A stretch of 64,000 bases of DNA, from the NCBI GenBank assembly GCA_017506865.1, contig JAFCMP010000158.1, forward strand, positions 79,743 through 143,742. Direction: 5' to 3'. Both the position numbers and the translations under genes were made by a program. The notes beneath the pieces were generated by a model. That model did no database searches and was not told where the DNA came from. It saw nothing but the letters and a program-made list of their open reading frames with translations. This document shows positions 24,652 through 34,151 of the stretch, piece after piece. The number at the start of each line of letters is the position of its first letter. Within the stretch, counting starts at the first letter, position 1. The DNA is from Tribonema minus. Lineage: Eukaryota; Sar; Xanthophyceae; Tribonematales; Tribonemataceae.

Positions 24652-27600
24652 ATGGACTCGCGTCAGCTTGGGGCAAAACACACTCTGCGCAGCCTTCGGG
24701 AGGCTGCCTCAATTTTTTGGGACTTCTCATCAGGCCTGGAGGCAGCGGGTACTTCGCTGCCGCAGCAGTCTGGTGTATCGGCGAGAGGTGCGTCAAGAGT
24801 GCCATCGGGCACCACAAACTCAGCCGCAACGACTGATATGGGAGTGCTTGAACACAATCAGCCTGTCTCACGTCGTCTTGTTCTACAGCCATGGTCGCGA
24901 GGCGCGGCACTGGCTGGCCAGCATCCTGCAGTTCGTCAGCAGCTAGCAGACATGCGTGCTGGCACGCCATACATGCGGCCCGGCGGGTTCCCTACTGACT
25001 TGCCAGACTTTCGTGCATACGGCACTGGCTGCTTGGTGGGTGGCACCATGGTGGCGACGTTAGAACCACGCAACGAGGCGTCCGGCGATGTTTTCGAGCT
25101 GGGCGTCGCGGAAAGCACTGTGATCGAAGATTATAACGGCCTTGTACTTGTCGTATGGGCAGTTCGCGACTGTCATGACGATGGGCGAATAACATTGACG
25201 CGGGGTGGTGGCAGTACTGCCCAGGGACGCCTACGGCCAGACCGTCAGCTGGAGGCTGTTGAGGTGGATATGAGCTTTCATCAGGGGCTCCTTGCGCCAT
25301 TCTCCCCAGAGCTTGGCGAGCTCACGCTCATGTACTCGCGCAGCTCTGACGGCGAGAAACCGACGCCGCGCATTGTACAAGTCATTGACTACGGAGAGTC
25401 GGCATCTCAACCGCTTCTGCACGCCGACGACTGCGTATCTGTGTGGAATCCTCTTGATCACAATGGCCATGGTAGCGAGTATAGGGTGAGTGCATGGCGC
25501 TTAGCACCTTTTCGACTGCCTTCAAGGACCCGTGTCATTGCGCTTGTTCCCGCAAATGGGCCTGATGGCGGTGGCCCACTAATGGCCGTAGTGGCCATGT
25601 TGGCAACGTGGTGTGATGCGCAGCTGCACTTACCAGAGTCGCACACAGGTGCCTTCAGAATTCAGGTTCGCCCCGTCTTCAACGGGCAGCCCTCGGCTCA
25701 CGTGGTGTCGGTGAAGTGGACACACGTGCGTCTGATCGACATGGCGGTCACCACCTACTGCTCCCTGCCACCAATGGAGACAAGCAGGCCCGCCTACGCC
25801 GTCAACCCTCGCGACCTGCGATCATGGGCACAGCCGCTCGTGTACTTCTGCACATATGACAGCGTGCACTCGTACCCGCAGGCTGTGCGACCACTGCGTA
25901 GCTGCTCCTCCAAGCTTGCCTTTAGTAAGCGTTCGTCGAACGCGTCAAAGCTTGCCTGCGGCGATGGGGGCTCTGCAGACCTGTGCAGCGATGGAACCGA
26001 TCTCGTGTCGGGATCACCGACCAGCCGCCATGGTGTTCGTGTCGCAACGGTCAGGGACAGCTCCTCTACTTCTAGCGCGGTGACGCACGCGGGAGCGCGG
26101 GACAGAAAGGGGGTCTCGACAGCATTCGACGGCACAAGTGTCTCCACAGATCCGCGCACCGCATCATGCAGCCCCAGCAGCAGCAGCTGCCACAGCACGG
26201 CACGGCTCAGCGGCGATGGCAGTGCCTTTGCGCCGCACGACTCAGCTGGCACTGACAATGGCGAGTCAACAGTGCTCAACGGCGGGGATAGCATCGCTGA
26301 GCAGTGCAGCACATCGTGCAACAACATCGGCGATCGCGAAGCATCAGTGCTCAGCAGCGATGGCAGCGCCTGCGTGCGGCACGAGTCAGCTGGCACTGGT
26401 GATGGCGATCCAACGGTGCTCAACGGCAGTGATGGCGTTGCTGAGCAGTGCAGCACATCGTGCAACAAGATCCGCGAAGCATCAGTGCTCGGCAGCGATG
26501 GCAGCGCCTGCGTGCGGCACGAGTCAGCTGGCACTGGTGATGGCGTACCAACGGTGCTCAACTGCGTGCGGCACGAGTCAGCTGGCACTGGCGATGGCGA
26601 TTCAACACTGCTCAACGGCGGTGATGGCGTTGCTGAGCAGTGCAGCACATCGTGCAACAACATCTACGAAGCATCGGTGCTCAGCAGCGATGGCAGCGCC
26701 TGCGCGCGGCACAAGTCAACTGGCACTGGCGATGGCGACTAAACAGTGCTCAACGGCGGGGATAGCATCGCTGAGCAGTGCAGCACATCGTGCAACAACA
26801 TCGACGATCGCGAAGCATCAGTGCTCAGCAGCGATGGCAGCGCCTGCGTGCGGCACGAGTCAGCTGGCACTGGTGATGGCGATCCAACGGTGCTCAACGG
26901 TGGTGATGGCGTTGCTGAGCAGTGCAGCGCATCATGCAACAACATCTGCGAGGCTGCAGTGCTCAGCAGTGTTGGCAGCACATTTGTGCTGCGCAGCTTG
27001 GAAGGCAGCGATGTTGACCTCGCACCAGCGCCCTGCGACGTGAGGCCTGCAGCCGGTGTGCCACACTCGGTCTGCCGTGAGGATATTTGTGCTGCCTTGG
27101 CAGTCAGCGTGGACATTTGCTTTGTGCTCACAGATCCAACAGGCGACAGTGGCGCAGGCCTGGTGTCGATTGTGACGGCATCGGTGGCGGTATTGCTGGG
27201 GTCAGCATTAGCATGGCGAGCCCAGTCGCAACGACGGCTTCAGATGCCAACAGCAGCAGACCTGATGAGGAGGACAGCCCTGCAGTGCTTAACAGCAGTA
27301 GCGAAACCCATGCTGCGCCTACGGCATTGAGCAGGTGCACGGTCGACCCCACATGCCTCAGCAACAATGGTGATGCTGGGATTCAGCATGCTGCAGAAGG
27401 AAGCGGCCACGTCATGGCAACTGACGACCACGGCTCTGAAACTGCACTCACTGCTGCAACGGAGCCATCGGCAGCTGATGCGCCTCCAAGTACTTCAGTC
27501 GCAAAGGCGCCCTCTGCTCGCAGCAGTGGGGCCAGATACTGCAGCAGGCAGTGTAGTCACTGCGGGATGCTCGGACATTTGGTGGACCGCTGCTGGAAGC

Positions 27601-27956
27601 TGCATCCCCAGCTGAGACGCAAAACGTCACCTGTAGAGGCGGCGTCAACAGCACCAGCGTCCGGGGAGCAGTCTTCAGCGGCCCAGACTCCCACGAAGCG
27701 TCGCGGTGGTGACAACGCACACCGTCGTGCTGGTGCGCGACTACGTGCTACAGCTGGCTCGAAGAGTTCAGCAGGTGCCAGCAATCATACAGCCAGCAAG
27801 GAGGAGCGTGATTTGCGCAAGCAGGTGGCACGGCTCAAACAGGATGCTGCTGTCTTGTGCGAACACTTGGCGGGATTGGAGAGCCGGGGGAAGGAGTCCG
27901 CTGTTCCTGCAGCGCATGCGGCGTCCTGCTGCAGTGGGCAGCAGTCAACAGCCTGA
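24652..27956 (+). pseudogene. gag-like gene with CCHC zinc knuckle, broken
   Basis: The frame from the ATG at 24652 runs 696 codons to a TAA at 26740-26742. It stays in frame beyond that to about 27000, then the register changes and continues to 27956. The first 410 residues are conserved with the minus-strand copy at 17426-19583 and contain several compact segments (TMVATLEPRNE, ELGELTLMYSRS, DDCVSVWNPLDH, RSWAQPLVYF). I do not recognise this fold. Then comes a tandem Ser/Gly/Asn/Cys-rich repeat. Near 27552-27593 is a zinc knuckle, C-x2-C-x4-H-x4-C (CSHCGMLGHLVDRC), as in retroelement nucleocapsids, followed by basic sequence and a short possible coiled coil. The TAA replaces a codon of the repeat (CCAAC became TAAAC), so it is a late mutation. 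An acceptor-like TTCCTGGCAG lies just before the start. No polymerase follows. Confidence 0.7.
26215..26975 (+). repeat. 138-146-bp tandem repeat inside gag-like gene
   Basis: About five to six units contain GTGCTCAACGGCGG, GCTGAGCAGTGCAGC and CGGCACGAGTCAGC. Starts lie near 26271, 26416, 26555, 26609 (partial unit), 26745 and 26889. The unit is about 46-48 residues with the core SVLSSDGSACVRHESAGTGD. Confidence 0.85.
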
Positions 27957-27959
27957 ACT

Positions 27960-29111
27960 GTGCTTCAAGAGATTGTGGAGCTTTGTCAGCAGCTGCTGGC
28001 AGGTGCCGCAGATTCAACGTCAAAAGTGGCTTTGCTCAACAGTGCGCTCGCGGACGGGTTCAGTGGCGTGACGACACCAGCATGCAGCAGCAGTGACAGT
28101 AACAGCGCAGTGTGTGGTGAAGCCAAATGCACCATCAACTCTCAGCACTGCAACACAGGTGTGCGCACGGCTGTTGGGGACAGCGGCCATGCCATACGCG
28201 GAAGCTGCACTGGAGACAAGTCGTCGATCAAGGCAAGCGTCGCGGCGTCTGCGCGGAGAAAAGCGGCTCCTCCTTTTCGCCGCACTGCAGCTGGTGCTGG
28301 CGTCAACATGGCTCAGCAAACGGTAGCTGGGCAGGCGTCTTCGAGGAAACCTGCTGCTGGCTCCTTGCGTGCAGGTGACATGCTTCCTGTAGCTGTCGCA
28401 CCACCTTTGACAGCAAAGCACACAGGCGCCATGGCTGCAGACAAAGCGACAGGTACGGCTCGCCGTGACACCTCACATGGCACTGCAGTAAGGCAGCCTC
28501 AGTCACAGCTAAGGGCCATGCGGATGACTCAGCAGGTGGCTCGGTCTCAGCCCAAACATGGAGTTGTCAGTGCACCGCTTGCAAAACGCAGTGCGCCCGT
28601 GGGTGCTGGATTGGCGTCAGCGGCAGCGGAGCTTGGCGCGCAACGGGACACCGGCGTATGCACGCATCCCATTATGGGCATATCAGCACGCAGCGATGAT
28701 GGAGGTGTGGCTGTGCGTCGCAACACCAGCGATGCCGCTCCCAACTGGACGGCACAAAGCTGCAAGTCAAGCAGGCCTGCTGTATGCTGCGACTCCGGAG
28801 GCACAGCACTGGTGCATGCTTCCGCCGTGGCATCTGGTGCCAGGCGCAGCAGGGGTACACATGCCACAACGCTCAGCAGCACGGGAAACACCGCAACTTC
28901 GCATTCTGCGGAGAACAGCAGCATGGCGCTGGCAGTTGGCACGACGGCACTCTTCACCATCAGCCATGCCACTAGTACGCTGCCGAGGGCAGTCAGTGCC
29001 TATTCTGCAGTGTGCTGTGACGATGTCACTGCATTTTGCAGCCCCTGGATGTTGTCGTGCTGGCGCAACTACATGAGCACAGAACGGCGGTGCCTCCCAA
29101 AGCCTCCGTAG
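27960..29111 (+). CDS. Low-complexity ORF after gag-like gene
   Basis: An open frame of 383 codons that starts right after the zinc-knuckle frame ends. It opens with a helix-like stretch (LQEIVELCQQLLAGA) and becomes Ala/Ser/Thr/Arg rich. It could be the C-terminal part of the gag-like protein reached by frameshift, or an independent reading frame. No enzymatic motif is seen. Confidence 0.35.
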   Translation: MLQEIVELCQQLLAGAADSTSKVALLNSALADGFSGVTTPACSSSDSNSAVCGEAKCTINSQHCNTGVRTAVGDSGHAIRGSCTGDKSSIKASVAASARRKAAPPFRRTAAGAGVNMAQQTVAGQASSRKPAAGSLRAGDMLPVAVAPPLTAKHTGAMAADKATGTARRDTSHGTAVRQPQSQLRAMRMTQQVARSQPKHGVVSAPLAKRSAPVGAGLASAAAELGAQRDTGVCTHPIMGISARSDDGGVAVRRNTSDAAPNWTAQSCKSSRPAVCCDSGGTALVHASAVASGARRSRGTHATTLSSTGNTATSHSAENSSMALAVGTTALFTISHATSTLPRAVSAYSAVCCDDVTAFCSPWMLSCWRNYMSTERRCLPKPP

Positions 29112-30290
29112 ACGCAGGTGGACGTTTAAGAGCTGGGGGGGGGACCAGCTTGGCCACAGCGGAGCAGCACGGCAGCGCCGGAATGTTAGGTACTGTCCGT
29201 CCGGGCCCCAGCAGCACCCTACCTCATGTTTGGACAGGGAGGTACATGTTGGCAGCATCCAGCGTCTGGATCCTGGGGGGGGCATGTGGCATGTACCCCT
29301 TAATGCGTGCGGCTCGTAACGCAGTAGCGAGCCACATGGACGGGGTGCAGGCCACAAATCTCGCCCACCCACCCTTTTAGCGCGCTGGCTGTGTGCATGT
29401 ACGGCCCGTACATGGGGGGGGGGGTCAGCGGCGCGCAGGCATGTGCGAGCGTTGCAACCCTAGGGACGGATGGTGGCCATGGTGCAGTGGGCATGCGGCG
29501 GCGGTATCAGTGCAGGCGTAGGCGCTGCGCTGTTGGTGATCCACGCGCTCAGGCGGCCATGGCGGACGCTCGAGGTGCATCAGGGACAGTGCACAACACG
29601 GCGGGGCGCTTGAGGTCGCCACGCAGCAGAACAGGACCTGCTCAGCGCGGGAGCACGGCGACAGTGCTCACGGGCTGGAGAGGTGTGCTGCTTCCGCTGC
29701 GGCAAAAGGGCGTGTTTGGGTTAGCTAGTAGCAGCTACAGGCGGCGCAGGGGCGTGCGCGGAGGAGCTCTGGCGAGTAGGAAATTAAGGGCCCCGGGTTT
29801 AGTCAATACCAAGTGTGTAATGGCGGAGTTCGTATATGTAGCCATAGTGGCGGCCTTATGCCGACCTTCCGGCGCGTTGAGGTGCTAGAGCTGGAGAGCT
29901 GGGCCCATCTGATGCTGTAGCACTGCTGGCATGTTGCCTTCTGTTGTCACCCTCGAGCAGCAGGTCATTTGACTTGCCTATGCACATTATGCCGCGAGCA
30001 GTTTCGTATTGTATGCGGCAGGGGTACTTCAGACTATGCACTCAAGGCCGAGCAAGCAAATGTAGCAGCATTAGGTGTGGCCTCAAGAGGAGGAGACACG
30101 CAGCGCGATAGTTCTTGCACCAGCTCAGTGATGGGGGGGGGTATGTTTTGCCGTCGCTAGGCAGTCTGTCACTGGCCTTAGTGTGTATCTTTTGTGTGTG
30201 TGCGGCCTTGCACAATTTCTGCTGCATGATGTGGTGCCTGCTCTCGCGCAGTGATGGTTGTCAGCGAGCCACAGAGCGTTTTGCACACAG

Positions 30291-30320
30291 TGTAACGTTA
30301 GCTATATAGCTAACGTTACA
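30291..30320. repeat. Perfect 30-bp palindrome
   Basis: The left arm TGTAACGTTAGCTAT is followed immediately by its exact reverse complement. It could form a hairpin and may be the end-joined remnant of a small inverted-repeat transposon. Confidence 0.9.
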
Positions 30321-30422
30321 TAAGGACCCAACTTCAACAACATAAGGCCCAACTTCAATAACATAATGCCCAACTTCAATAACATGATGCCCAACTTCAA
30401 TAACATAAGGACCCTACTTCAT
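30321..30422. repeat. 21-bp minisatellite
   Basis: About five copies of the unit CATAAGGCCCAACTTCAATAA with small changes, directly after the palindrome. Confidence 0.85.
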
Positions 30423-30506
30423 ATATAAGATCATCAACTTCAAGTGTAACACAATTAACTTCAACATAAGATATCATAAGATCCCAGTATATCTTCAAAC
30501 ACTTTT

Positions 30507-30700
30507 CAGCCGGGATGTGGTGATGCTCAGCTGCCGGGATGTGGTGATGCTCAGCTGCGGGATGTGGTGATGCTCAGCTGCCGGGATGTGGTGATGCTCA
30601 GCTGCCGGGATGTGGTGATGCTCAGCTGCGGGATGTGGTGATGCTCAGCTGCCGGGATGTGGTGATGCTCAGCTGCCGACAGGGTGGTGATGCTCAGCTG
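30507..30700. repeat. 25-bp minisatellite
   Basis: About eight copies of the unit GCCGGGATGTGGTGATGCTC plus AGCT, with occasional one-base losses. Confidence 0.9.
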
Positions 30701-31419
30701 CCTCCCACATGTCGCGGATTGCCATCATGGTCGCGCATTGCCATGGACGCTCGCGGATTTGCATGGATGCAAGCGGATCGCCGTGGTTCATCGCGACATC
30801 GTCATGATGCGTCGCGTGGCTGCCGTGGTGCTGATGGCAATGATGCTGTCATGCCCTGATGAGTGAGGCCTGTGGTGGTGTCTCGAGGTCGCCTAGCTCT
30901 GGTGCCGTCTCGGTGTCTCGAGTCGGCATGTGAACGATGACTGTTTGTGCCGTGGGCCACAGACCACTCGTCCTCCTTTACTCGCGCACCAGCAGCTTGC
31001 CACATGACACATTTTCTCGACCTCGTTGAGAAAATTGATAAAGATGAGAGAGATAGGGACTTTCGGAACTTTTTGAATACGTGCATTCGCCCTCGTCAAT
31101 CGATTCTCGGAATGCGTCGGCAGATGTTCTCGTTTTCCCCATCTCTCGCCTTTTTCATCTTCAAAGAAAAGTATTGTTTGAGCACACATCCGGGGGCACG
31201 GAGTGACCTACCACCCCTCTCGCCTTGTTAACGGACACTTGAACGTGGCGATCGATGAGCATCGGTGTGTATGAGGCCTACCACCCCACTCATCCTCCTC
31301 TACGGATGTCCCGATGTGCTCCGTGAGGCAGCGCAGAACGGTGCTGGAACGTGCCTCACGCCCAGAGTGTTCTGAGGCGCCCTTTTTTTGCGTCAGTTCC
31401 ATCACTCCCGACGATCATC

Positions 31420-32330
31420 ATGGCATCTCTACAGCACTATCCCCAGTTAAAACCTCGTGTAGTGGCAGAGCGGGTCCATGAGCACGTGCTCGATGCTTCA
31501 TCGAGGCTGCCGACCTCGTGGCTGCCATGGACCGCCGTCACAAAGCCGGAATACTGGCTGAGAGTGATGGCAATCCCAACGAACATCAGAAGAGCTTGCT
31601 GAAACGTAATCTCTACAACGATCTCAAGACTTACAAGAGTTTGCCGCGTGTGTACGGCTGCCGGCTGGTGCGTTACAACTTCGCCAGCAACAGCAAATTC
31701 GGCCGATTGTTTGCGGGCGGGGCGTCCCTACAAACGTTTCCCCGTGACTTCCGCGCGGCCCTCACGTGTGGACTGCTCCACGACCTCGACATGGTGAACT
31801 GCCACATGCACATCATCGCCCACTGCTGCCGGAGCCATGGCATCGACTGCCCGTTGCTCACGGAGTACATCGCCTGCCGCGAGGCGGTGCTGTCGCGCAT
31901 CGCCATGGCCAATGGGCTGATGCGCGACGACGTCAAGAGTGTGATTCTGAAGGTCACATACGGAGGCAGGGCGACGTACAACTCGCGCCCCGTGCACGAC
32001 ACGTGGCTGGGCATGTACGCGATGGAATGCAAGCGCATCGCGAAACAGCTGTGTGGCTCTGCCGAATCGCCACACGCCGACTTGGTCACCAAATCAAAGA
32101 CTAGCAACCCGCTCTTCTCTGCAGTGAGCAAGCTAGCTTGCGGGGTGGAGAACTGTGCGCTCGGCATCGCTCTGTCGATCTTGCCTACTACAACTCAAGC
32201 GGCCGCTCTCGCGTTCGACGGCTTTATGCTGTGTGGCGACATGCCCGCTGGCCTGCAGGAGCGCATGACGGACAAGATATACGAGAAGATCGGTGCGCGC
32301 TTGCCCTTTGTGGAAAAAGCTATACGGTAA
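31420..32330 (+). CDS. TV-Pol-like family-A palm DNA polymerase
   Basis: This predicted polymerase resembles the transposon/virus polymerases related to family A polymerases. The open frame begins upstream of 31527 (first ATG 31527) and ends at TAA 32328-32330. An in-frame-looking start at 31420 (MASLQHYPQLKPRVVAERV) is one base out of register, so a frameshift near 31480 or a short intron is needed to join it. Palm motifs are visible: motif A with two acidic residues (HDLDMVNCHMHII), motif B as Arg/Lys followed by Y-G-G (RDDVKSVILKVTYGG), and motif C (ALAFDGFML). Before motif A come GRLFAGGASLQTFPRDFR and an Arg-rich approach typical of these proteins. A putative helicase follows, as in replication modules of large DNA viruses and virus-like transposons. 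In-frame sequence after the stop (FKVPVAVVTAMPD) looks like a continuation. The assignment rests on motifs recalled for the family; no search was run. Confidence 0.65.
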
Positions 32331-32746
32331 CCGCATACGACTGTGGACATGCTGCGCGCCAAGTTCAAGGTGCCAGTCGCGGTCGTGACAGCAATGCCGG
32401 ACGCGATGCCGGATTGGATGGAGGAGGACTTCACACCAGACTTCGATGTCGATGCAGAGGAGCAAGCAAACGAGGCGAACGAGGCATATGAGACGGAGAG
32501 CGTCGACGGACAAGATATACGAGAAGATCGGTGCGCGCTTGCCCTTTGTGGAAAAAGCTATACGGTAACCGCATACGACTGTGGACATGCTGCGCGCCAA
32601 GTTCAAGGTGCCAGTCGCGGTCGTGACAGCAATGCCGGACGCAATGCCGGATTGGATGGAGGAGGACTTCACACCAGACTTCGATGTCGATGCAGAGGAG
32701 CAAGCAAACGAGGCGAACGAGGCATATGAGACGGAGAGCGTCGACG
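32271..32746 (+). repeat. 238-bp tandem duplication across pol C-terminus and linker
   Basis: Copies are 32271-32508 and 32509-32746, both starting GACAAGATATACGAG. I see one difference (GACGCGATG versus GACGCAATG). Since 238 is not a multiple of three, the second copy is shifted by one base relative to the first. Each copy includes the stop codon of the polymerase frame. Confidence 0.9.
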
Positions 32747-32811
32747 GAGATCAGCAGGATGAGCCCGTTACTTGGCGGACGGTATCATTTTGCTCTGCCC
32801 GGCGGCGATGA
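32343..32811 (+). pseudogene. Acidic linker between polymerase and helicase, duplicated
   Basis: Both duplicate copies encode the same acidic segment (PDAMPDWMEEDFTPDFDVDA), in two different frames because of the 238-bp duplication. In the first copy it is in the polymerase frame, 12 bases after the stop. In the second copy it runs toward the helicase but is out of frame with it. This suggests an original continuous polymerase-linker-helicase protein now interrupted. Confidence 0.5.
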
Positions 32812-33914
32812 TCTCGATCGCTGCGGGCATGGGAGATGGCAAAACGTACGCGATAATGGCTTTCGTTGAGCACGCGGTCAGGGAGGGGAAGACCGTCGTG
32901 TTTGCGACCCAGCGACGTATCATGATCCTCTCTACACTCGGGAAAGAGCTCAGAAAGCGAGGCATCCCGTTCACAGACTACAGGGACATCAATGGCGCCA
33001 TCAACGTGGCGGATCATCAGGTGCTGCTCATCGAGTACGAGTCACTGCATCGTCTCCTAGCCGGCACGTACCACTGCGTCATCTACGATGAGTTCCGCTC
33101 CATCATCAACACCATGAACAGCTCCACCAATGGGGTTTTCAAGATCGATAACTACGAGCGCTTCGCCGACTTGGTGGTGACCGCGGACAAGAACGTTTTC
33201 ACCGATGCAGACATCACGACGGATGGTGCCTGTTGTCAAATCGAGGACCGCTTGGCAGAGAGACGGGCGAAGGTGCGGACGGACGAGTACATGCGCCTGG
33301 CCCGCGCTACACGCGACGCCGGGGGTGATCCTACAGATCTACTCGCGCAAGCATTGAATAGCGTGCCCGAGCCAGTAATGAGGTTCGACCCCCAGATCCG
33401 CCGCATGTGTCGGACAGCCAACTTCGTCACCGTCGAGCAGGCCGTCTGGCGTGCACGCGCTGATCTGCACAAGGGTCGTTGCATCATGATTGCGTGCGGC
33501 TCTAGGGAGAGGGCTACGGTGCTGGAGCAGCTGCTCATTCCCCACCTCACGACTGGCTCCATGGGCCTGTACACTAGTGAGACGGATAATACTGCCGACC
33601 TCATCAACATCGACGACGTCTGGGATGGGCACCAGTGTATCATATTCACCACAGTCATCACCACCGGCATCGACTACAACACCCTGATCCACCGCATCTT
33701 CATATTCCCGTGTGCCAACACGGCGACAGCCTGCGACGCATTCCAGCAGGGAGGGAGGGGTCGGAACGTCCTGACCAATGAGATCTGGATAGCTGTCAAA
33801 GAGGGCGCGTACCAGGAAGCCCTGCAGAAGCCTTTGACTCGCTGTGAGATTGACAAAACCGCTCAAGAGGAGATGGATCGCATCGCTGCGGGTGGCGTCA
33901 TCATGGCGCCCTAG
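32772..33914 (+). CDS. Origin-binding-protein-like superfamily 2 helicase
   Basis: A frame of about 380 residues with a helicase core like that of the herpesvirus origin-binding protein family. The P-loop is GMGDGKT, followed by GKTVVFATQRRIM (motif Ia region), IEYESLHRLL, a Walker B of the form YDEF, and FTDADI. The second half has MIACGSRERATVLEQLL, IIFTTVITTGIDY (motif V) and QQGGRGRN (arginine finger, motif VI). No ATG opens the frame: the upstream stop is at 32760-32762, and the protein probably begins in another frame through the acidic linker. ATP-dependent unwinding at a replication origin is the family role; its role here is inference. The stop GCGCCCTAG at 33912-33914 is followed by a further open stretch in the next frame. 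Confidence 0.8.
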   Translation: MADGIILLCPAAMISIAAGMGDGKTYAIMAFVEHAVREGKTVVFATQRRIMILSTLGKELRKRGIPFTDYRDINGAINVADHQVLLIEYESLHRLLAGTYHCVIYDEFRSIINTMNSSTNGVFKIDNYERFADLVVTADKNVFTDADITTDGACCQIEDRLAERRAKVRTDEYMRLARATRDAGGDPTDLLAQALNSVPEPVMRFDPQIRRMCRTANFVTVEQAVWRARADLHKGRCIMIACGSRERATVLEQLLIPHLTTGSMGLYTSETDNTADLINIDDVWDGHQCIIFTTVITTGIDYNTLIHRIFIFPCANTATACDAFQQGGRGRNVLTNEIWIAVKEGAYQEALQKPLTRCEIDKTAQEEMDRIAAGGVIMAP

Positions 33915-34080
33915 CACTGCGGACGCTGCGGCAGCACTGGTGCTCACGATCGGTGCGGAGGCGGTGACTGTCAACTACCGCCGAGCGCATCCCGACCTGG
34001 TAGTTGCCGCCGGCTACTCTAGCATGGAGTCGCGGTTCTGCGCCACCATAGTGGACTACGTCCGCAGTCGTGCACTATAA
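33915..34080 (+). other. Possible frameshifted C-terminal tail of helicase
   Basis: In the +1 frame after the helicase stop an open segment encodes LVLTIGAEAVTVNYRR and ends RSRAL-TAA at 34080. It may be the true C-terminus displaced by a one-base change, or chance. Confidence 0.35.
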
Positions 34081-34151
34081 AACTCATCGCAAGGCATGAA
34101 AGCATGGTCGACAGCACACATCGTGAATTGCAGATGAAGCGATCGGTGATA

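Larger units (their letters stand above)
29112..31419. other. Repeat-rich stretch without recognised gene
   Basis: It holds G-tracts near 29138, 29275, 29415 and 30130, the palindrome and minisatellites listed separately, and short frames without motifs. No 3' LTR matching the sequence before 23548 is found, so the second LTR element appears truncated. TACCACCCC(A/T)CTC recurs near 31210 and 31280. Confidence 0.45.

Noticed and set aside
26138-27043. 301-codon plus-strand frame and 289-codon minus-strand frame overlapping the gag-like repeat
   Set aside because: Both are other-frame translations of the 138-146-bp tandem repeat; the frame conserved with the second element is the one starting 24652.
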